A DNA stretch of 64,000 bases from Molossus alvarezi (lineage: Eukaryota > Chordata > Mammalia > Chiroptera > Molossidae), in assembly GCA_037176705.1 (NCBI GenBank), contig CM073887.1, forward strand, positions 25,795,501-25,859,500, written 5' to 3'. Below are positions 57,501-64,000 of the stretch, in pieces (the first letter of the stretch is position 1; each line of letters begins with the position of its first letter). A program made the position numbers and the translations under genes. Below the pieces are notes generated by a model. The model saw only the letters and a list, made by a program, of their open reading frames with translations, did not search any database and was not told where the DNA came from.

Positions 57501-58300
57501 GAATTGCCATGGAGAGATTCGAGTAGTTTCTGTGAGGCAAATTAGACATAAAGGAGATAATGTAGATATCTGATGATTATTTCTTAGTGTACCTTTATTT
57601 TTATCCACCCTCCTACAAGTTTCACCAGTTTTCTACAAGATACACAAGGGAATAGAGCATATATTATTAGGTAGAAATATCTAAAATTGTTGGGAGATGC
57701 TTAGAACAACTTTCAGCATGAAAGATACATCCAATTTTTAGTATACTTTGTTAAAAATTTTTTATAGTCAGGGCTTAGACCAAATTATTCCAGTTTTTGT
57801 TTCCTTTGAGATCAATGACCTACTCTAAATGTCTAATGAAAATATTACAACTGTTTATGATGCTCAAGTTCCCATGGTTTCCTATTTTCTAGTCGTTATT
57901 CAAATACAAAGGTTTTTCTTTCTTACGTTATTCAATGTTGTATCGAGATTCCAGAAAAAAATAGAATTACAAAATTCTTATTGAAGATACATGTTGCACA
58001 TTAGTTAGATCACTAGATTTTTTTATATTAAGCGTCTTCCCAGGGTTGCTATCTCTTCTTATATCCTTTGCCCTAGATTTCTGAATTAATTTGTTTGGTG
58101 GCTTTTCTTGTTTGAGTCACATTCTGCAGTTGGGTCTCGTGCATTTGTTAAGCCCTTCAGTATGAGGAAATGTAAATCTCATTATGTAGAAGGATTTTTT
58201 TGGTGGTATCCACCACTGACCCTTTGTGGAAAAGGATAAAATGTGCCAACTTCTTTCTGTTCTTTACCACAGCATGATACACTTCTTGAGCAAGTGGTAA
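57501..58300. other. Unique non-coding DNA
   Basis: No gene, repeat or RNA signal was recognised. Confidence 0.3.
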
Positions 58301-58317
58301 CTTTGATCACATTTATA

Positions 58318-58660
58318 GCTGATATTTCTCCAGGACTGTAAAGTTCTTGGGGCCTCTGGAGAGCACCAAGATGTTAGCAGGATGAGCCAGATACTGGGGA
58401 CAGTCAGGGCAGGTTTCAAGGCCTCATCTTCACAGTTATGTGAGCTTTGGCAGCCTCTTCATATTCTTGACCAAAGATGATCCTCCTCTGTGGAGGAAGG
58501 TTAGCTTCCAGCAGGTGCACAGCTTCAGGAGCGATGCACAGGGAGTGGTGAGGAAGGGGAGAGCCTGGCAGGCTGATCAGCTGGATCAACCCTGGCCCTG
58601 GTGGCCAGTGGGATCGCAGATGTTGCAGCCAGATGGCCCTTGTATCTTCAGTGCCTGTTT
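58318..58660 (-). pseudogene. Possible decayed coding fragment, unidentified
   Basis: The - strand contains two coding-like stretches in different frames. One reads APEAVHLLEANLPPQRRII, FGQEYEEAAKAHITVKM and ends at a stop near 58430. The other, immediately downstream, reads QYLAHPANILVLSRGPKNF then TVLEKYQL and a stop near 58318. Together they look like the end of a frameshifted gene copy. I do not recognise the parent and see no A-tail or TSD. Confidence 0.25.
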
Positions 58661-59249
58661 TCTACGGGAACCTCCCATGACCTTCATTTGTGAGAGTGGT
58701 TTCCAAATGAACAAAGTCAATGGAAGGGTTGAAAAGTTTAGGATTCATGATACTAATACCCAGTATTTTTTAAGCACGATAATCAACCAAGGTCCAGGCA
58801 GGAAGTAGGTGGCACACTTTGGAGTTTTGAAGGCATATTTTATGAAGGAAGTATTTACAGAGGGGTGAGCAGAATAAAGGGAACCAATGAGAAATGAATG
58901 CTATAGCACTCCAGAAATAGCACAGTAGAAAGTCATTGTCACCCCCTGACATAAAGGGTCACAGGAGCAACAGTATTCCTGGCTGATTCAGAGTTGGAAC
59001 TGTTATGAGAGTCTGTTCAACTTGAGCTGCAGTCGGGGGAGGCCCCTGTAAAGGGAGGGAGCAGGAGGAATAAATTCCCCCAATTCTCCCTCCTCCTTCT
59101 TCCTTCCTTCTGATCTCCTGACAGTGCCTCCTATTGGCTGGAACCAGACAGAGCACGGGCTTGGGAGCCTGGTAATGCGATTATTACTGGTCAGCAGAGA
59201 AAGGGACAGAGAAGTACAGAGAATGAATTGGAGCAAGTGGAGAGTATGT

Positions 59250-59390
59250 CAGACATCATGTGAAGTGGGTATTACTGCCAGTTTACAGATGAGGAAACAG
59301 GCACAGAGAGGTAAAGGTCACATAGGTGGTAGTCACTGAACTGGGATTAAAACCTGGATCTATAGGCCCCTGTGGGCCAAACCCTTCCAT
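59250..59390 (-). repeat. MIR (reversed)
   Basis: AGTTTACAGATGAGGAAACA, GAGAGGTAAAGGTCACATAG and ACTGGGATTAAAACCTGGAT are reversed MIR text. Confidence 0.8.
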
Positions 59391-59559
59391 CTTGTCATCG
59401 ATCGCTCATGGTCCCTCCTCTTAACCAAACTGTGCCTTTCTGCAGGGTAATTCAGTGAAAAACATAGTAGGTGTTCAACACAGGAGAGACTTGAAATCTC
59501 AGTTAGTCTTATGTCATAATTCCATACAAGAGACTTTTATTTTTAGTACTTAAATTATT

Positions 59560-59875
59560 TATTTACATGTTTTGATTGAGGTATAATGAACATATAACAT
59601 TATTTTAGTTTCAGGTGCACAAAAATGATTCAGTATCTGTATATATTGCAAAATGATTACCACAGTAAGTCTAGTCAACACCTGTCATCACACATAGTTG
59701 CAAAATTATTTTAAAATTTGTGATGAGGACTTTTAAGATAGACTGTCTTAGTAGCCTTCATATACATACAGTACAGTATTATTAACTATAGTCACCACGA
59801 TGTACATTACATCCCTATGACTTATTTTATAACTGGAAGTTTGCACCTTTTGACACCTCAACCAAATAAGAGTCT
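59560..59875 (-). mobile_element. Old L1 3'UTR (minus)
   Basis: TTGATTGAGGTATAATGAAC, TAGTTTCAGGTGCACAAAAA, CACAGTAAGTCTAGTCAACA and TTTGCACCTTTTGACACCT follow the reversed 3'UTR of middle-aged L1s. Confidence 0.8.
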
Positions 59876-60035
59876 AATCCAAATGTGTTTAACACTAAAT
59901 TTTTAAAAAAATTTTTAGTCTCAACATTTTCCATCATACTTTTGTGTGGGTGTGTGCCATATTCCTATAATCATTTGCTGTTGAATTTTGGAATAAGATA
60001 GAATGCCAAGGAGAGAGAACATGAAGTTATTTTCT

Positions 60036-60290
60036 TTTCTAAAATATTTTTATTGAATTTACTTGCATTACATTGGTTAATAAAATTATATAGGTTTCAA
60101 GTGTACAATTCTATAACACATCATCTGTGTATTGTGTTGTTTGCTCATCACCCCAAGTTAAGTCTCCTTCCATCACCATTTATCCCCCTTTACCCTCTTC
60201 TACTCCCCCTTCCTTTTGCTCTAGTAATCACCATGCCATTGCCTGTGTCTATGCATTATTGTTTCTTTGTTTGTTTTGCTTAATCCCTTC
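60036..60290 (-). mobile_element. Old L1 3' end (minus)
   Basis: It is the reverse-complement relative of 29.1-29.4 kb: AGGTTTCAAGTGTACAATTC, CATCATCTGTGTATTGTG and TCACCATTTATCCCCCTTTA. Confidence 0.75.
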
Positions 60291-60299
60291 CACAAAGTT

Positions 60300-61300
60300 A
60301 TTTTCTGTGGGTGTAAAAGTATAATGTTTTAAGCAAGAATAATAAATATCCACAATGATGACCAATATCCAGCCCTTAAACGGATAAAGCTAGAACATTC
60401 ATTGAGGTAAAGAACCAGTTTCTGGGAGGGGCCGCTGAGATGAGCGACAGGTGCAGTTGTAGGAGAGGCCCTGGACCGCAGCCAGAGCCCGGGGTCTGGT
60501 TCTCCCACTTCTCATCGCCGTGATTGAGAGAGTGTGTCGGTGTCTCCACGCTCTCATTCTCAACCACGGTGTGGAAAGAACACTTATATTAAATGACATA
60601 GGATTGTTGTAAGACTAAGAGGAGGTTATGAGACTGATTTAAGTAATTTTTAAGATGCCTTATCAGGTGTCAGAGTCTATACCATGTATCTAAAAAAGTG
60701 CTTTATAATTTCTAAAGAAAGAACTATTTAAATATAAAGGTTTCCTGGATAAAATGAAGCACTGCAGTATTAAAACCATTACAATATTATGTATGGGATG
60801 TAAAAAAATTGCCATAACATTATATTGGTTTCTAGTGTATAGCATCATGATTCAATATTTGAATATATTGCAAAATGTTATGTCTAGGACTTTTATGTAC
60901 AAAACAATTTTATTTTAAGACATTATTAGAGGGGTTAATTGTACCAGAGCCAAGATAGTGACTAGCAGTTAGCAGGAAGTTAGAAATTATTTGAAAGGGA
61001 TTTTTATTTCTCTTGTCATGTTCCCCACTTTCCCTTATATTAACTTCATTTAAAATTACTCTTTAGATTTTGTACATTTGACATCTTGAATCAAGATGAG
61101 AATGGCAAAAAGGATGCTTTGTACCCGTCGTGCTATTGTTCCTTCAAGCAGGTAATGACTAATTGGTACACGGTGTCCTGAGCAAGCCACGTGTGGTGCT
61201 TATGCCGCAGCCACAGTCCCCATCCTGCTCCAGGGGGAAAGTATTGGCTGTCAGAGGAAGCACCAAGGATGCCGTTACTGTGCATTAGGTAGTAAAGTAA
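60300..61300. other. Mostly unique DNA with a small L1 piece
   Basis: About 60805-60910 resembles a reversed L1 3'UTR (ACATTATATTGGTTTCTAGT, GAATATATTGCAAAATGTTA). The rest shows nothing recognisable. Confidence 0.35.
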
Positions 61301-61330
61301 TGGGAGAAAAGGGATTTCAAAAGACTGACT

Positions 61331-61376
61331 TCTATTTTATTTTATTTTATTTTATTTTATTTTATTTTATTTTATT
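61331..61376. repeat. (TTTTA)n microsatellite from an L1 poly(A) tail
   Basis: About nine TTTTA units start exactly at the L1 3' junction, so the tail itself seeded the array. Confidence 0.93.
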
Positions 61377-62885
61377 TTTGTTACAGATGTTTCTCCTTTT
61401 TCCCCCATTGACACCCTCCTCCCCACCCCCCCACCCCATCCCCAGCTTTATTGTCCATGTCCATTGGTTATGCGTACATGCATATAAGTTCTGTGGTTTA
61501 TCTCTTCCATCCCCCCACCATCCCCTCTTCTGAGGGTTGTCAGTCTGTGTCCTACTTCCACGTCTCTGGGTCTACCCTGTTCCTCAGAATATTATGTTCA
61601 TTATATTCCACAAATAAGTGAGATCATGTGATATGTGTCTTTCTCTGCTTGGCTTGTTTTGCTTACGATGCTTAGGATAATACTCTCCAGGTCCCTCCAT
61701 GTTGTCTCAAAGGATAAAAGATCTTTCTTTCTTGCAGCTGCATAGTATTCCATTGTGTATATGTACCACAGCCTTTTTATCCATATGTCTACCGATGGAC
61801 ACTTGGGCTGTTTCTAGATCTTAGCTATTGTAAAAGTGCTGCTACGAACATGGGGGTACATATATTCTTTCTGATTGGTGCTTCAGGCTTCTCAGTTATA
61901 TTCCTAGAAATGGAATCACTGGGTCAAATGGCAATTCACTTGTTAATTTTTTTGAGGTAACACCATAGTGTTTTCCATAGTGGCTGCACCAATCTGCATT
62001 CCCACCAGCAGTGTACTAGAGTCCCCTTTTCTCCACACCCTCGCCAACACTTGTTGTTTGATGATTTGCTGATGGTGGCCATTCTGACAGGTGTGAGGTG
62101 ATACCTTACTGTTGTTTTAATTTGCATCTCTGTGATGATTAGTGATGTTGAGCATTTCTTCATATGTCTCTTGGCCATTTGTATGTCCTGTTTGGAGAGG
62201 TGTCTATTTAGTTCCTCTGCCCATTTTTAAATTGGGTTCTTTTTCTTCCTTTCGTTGAGTTGTATGAGTACTCTATATACTTTGGAAATTAACCCCTTAT
62301 TTGAGGTATCATTGCCAATGATACTCTCCCATACAGTGGGTTGCCTTTCCATTTTTATGGTTGTTTCTTTTGCTCTGCAGAAGCTTATAGTTTGATATAG
62401 TTCTATATAATAATTTTTTTTCTTTGTTTCTCTTTCCTTAGGTGTTGTGTCAGTGAAAATTCCGCTGCGTGTGATGTCTGAAATTGTGTTGCCTACATTT
62501 TCTTCTAGGATTTTTATGGATTCATGGGTCACATTTAAGTCTTTTATCCATTTTGAGTTTATTCTTGTGTATGGTGTAAGTTGATGATCTAGTTTCACTT
62601 TTTTTGCATGTAGCTGTCCAATTTTCCCAACACCATTTATTAAAGAGGCTGTCTTTACTCCATTGTATGCTCTTGCCTCCTTTGTCAAATATGAATTGAG
62701 CATAATGTCTTGGGTTTATTTCTGGATTCTCTGTTCTGTTCTACTGGTCTATATGCCTGTTCTTGCGCTAGTACTAGGCTGTTTTGATTACAGTAACTTT
62801 GTAGTATAACCTGATATCTGGTATTGTGATCCCACCTACTTTGTCCCTTTTCAAGATTGCTGTGGCTATTTGGGGTCTTTTTTGG
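61335..62885 (-). mobile_element. 5'-truncated young L1 (minus)
   Basis: A perfect 19-bp TSD, TTCAAAAGACTGACTTCTA, is at 61316-61334 and 62886-62904. The element includes the L1 3'UTR and the ORF2 C-terminal third (open pieces 61936-62178 with [18 protein letters not shown] and 62227-62703). It stops inside ORF2, as usual for incomplete reverse transcription. The GGTTC at the 5' junction is shared with L1, suggesting microhomology. Confidence 0.95.
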
Positions 62886-62904
62886 TTCAAAAGACTGACT
62901 TCTA

Positions 62905-63435
62905 ATGTTATATTCTTATTTTAAAATTTCACAAAAGTTACTTCCTTTTTTGATGCTCAACTTACTCCTTTATAAATGGGAATTATTGTGAAGTGTGGTT
63001 TTGAATGAAACAACATATTTTAAGCCTCCTCTTAGAATATAACTCTCAATAAAAGATAAAACAGTTGCATGTAATGCTTTTATTCACAATATAGGGCAGA
63101 ATTAAGTCAATGTATAGAATTTATAGGGAGATTTTGGTTCAAGGTAAAGACTCATAACGATTAGCTCTATTCAAATAGGTCTTTCTGAGTCATCTGCAAT
63201 TTCCCAAGTGAAGTTAAAAAAAGCAAATGACATGCACTTTTACCTCTTTTTATATTTGTAAATATCAGTCAAAACATACTTACTGAGGGCCTATTATGTC
63301 AAAGAACTATAGAGGATATAATACTAAATGAAAAGTTATGGTCAATGCTGTTAAAACTCTACTAATCCCAGACTTCCTGGAAATATTAGCAAAACAGCAT
63401 TTCAGTAGGCATATAACATTATCTATCCAAAGATT
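62905..63435. other. Unique non-coding DNA
   Basis: AT-rich sequence with no repeat or coding signal recognised. Confidence 0.3.
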
Positions 63436-63454
63436 CAACAAGTTAAATGCTTTT

Positions 63455-63525
63455 TTTTTTTTTAATCCTCACCCGAGGACATTTTTCCATTTTCTGTTCA
63501 GATAGAATGGGAGGGAGAGAGAGGA

Positions 63526-63561
<36 letters not shown>

Positions 63562-63717
63562 CGACGTGAAAGGGACACGTCGAGTGGCCGCCACCCGCAT
63601 GACTGGACTGGGGCCGGGGACAAACTGCAACTGAAGTACATGCCCTTAGCAGGAACCGAACCCTGGTCTCTCTGGACCACAGGTCGATGCTCTAACCACT
63701 GCGCAAACTGGCCAGGG
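63455..63717 (-). mobile_element. VES-type SINE, subfamily C, with (GA)n
   Basis: A perfect 19-bp TSD, CAACAAGTTAAATGCTTTT, is at 63436-63454 and 63718-63736. The tail hairpin and head complement are complete. Confidence 0.95.
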
Positions 63718-64000
63718 CAACAAGTTAAATGCTTTTATAAATAACATATCTTCTGGGCACTGATGCTTGAATTGAACCATCAGGGTCAATAATATTTTAA
63801 TTTATATAAGAAAAATCATAACAGTTCAAATTTCAATCACACCACCTAAAATCACCTTTTGATATTTTGTATATTCCTAGGGAGGAGTGTCTTACTAGCT
63901 GAGATTCTTAAACTTGATTTTCTTTTCCATTGGATCAAGCATTTAAAGATAAAAGAAATCCATAGAAAGTTTTTTTGCAATCACAATTATCTGAGTAATG

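Noticed and set aside
1..64000. CRISPR arrays, operons, phage or plasmid features.
   Set aside because: Nothing of this kind is present; tandem repeats here are microsatellites and L1 monomers, and the genome is eukaryotic.

Overview
This is vertebrate nuclear DNA, almost certainly from a bat. About a dozen tRNA-derived SINEs of the VES type (chiropteran-specific) lie in it, alongside mammalian L1, L2 and MIR repeats and an eroded hAT DNA transposon. It holds no bacterial genes, operons or CRISPR arrays. The only host coding sequence I can support is one 3'-terminal exon (3502-3701, + strand) with an AT-rich 3'UTR ending near 4445. I do not recognise the gene. The rest is intronic or intergenic DNA whose structure is mostly the record of successive insertions.

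Layout. 1-4.5 kb: intron, terminal exon and 3'UTR, with SINEs and an old L1 tail. 4.5-9.5 kb: SINEs, L1 debris and a small hAT-like MITE (6867-7125). 9.5-20.6 kb: a nest in which an old + strand L1 is split by a full-length - strand L1 (12916-19759, 16-bp target-site duplication, TSD). Both carry later SINE insertions. 20.6-34.3 kb: MIR, L2, L1 tails and SINEs, including two SINEs at the same target site (33840-34263). 34.3-39.8 kb: mostly unique DNA with a 266-bp inverted duplication, 98.9% identical, 836 bp between arms. One arm is bounded by a 12-bp direct repeat. 41.7-44.8 kb: a complete but disabled autonomous hAT transposon with TIRs and a perfect 8-bp TSD. 45.5-55.9 kb: an old local duplication around a MIR. 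Its second copy was split by two SINEs and then a 5.8-kb L1. 56-64 kb: L2, L1 tails, a 5'-truncated young L1 and SINEs.

Relative ages can be read from nesting and TSDs. MIR and L2 are oldest, then the local MIR duplication, the old L1 and the hAT element, then the two nearly complete L1s, and last the youngest SINE subfamily, which sits inside both the L1s and the hAT element. The least expected signals are the inverted duplication with a TSD but no poly(A), the tandem promoter monomers in one L1 5'UTR, and a conserved hairpin at the 3' tail of one SINE subfamily. All family names come from reading the sequence; no database search was possible.
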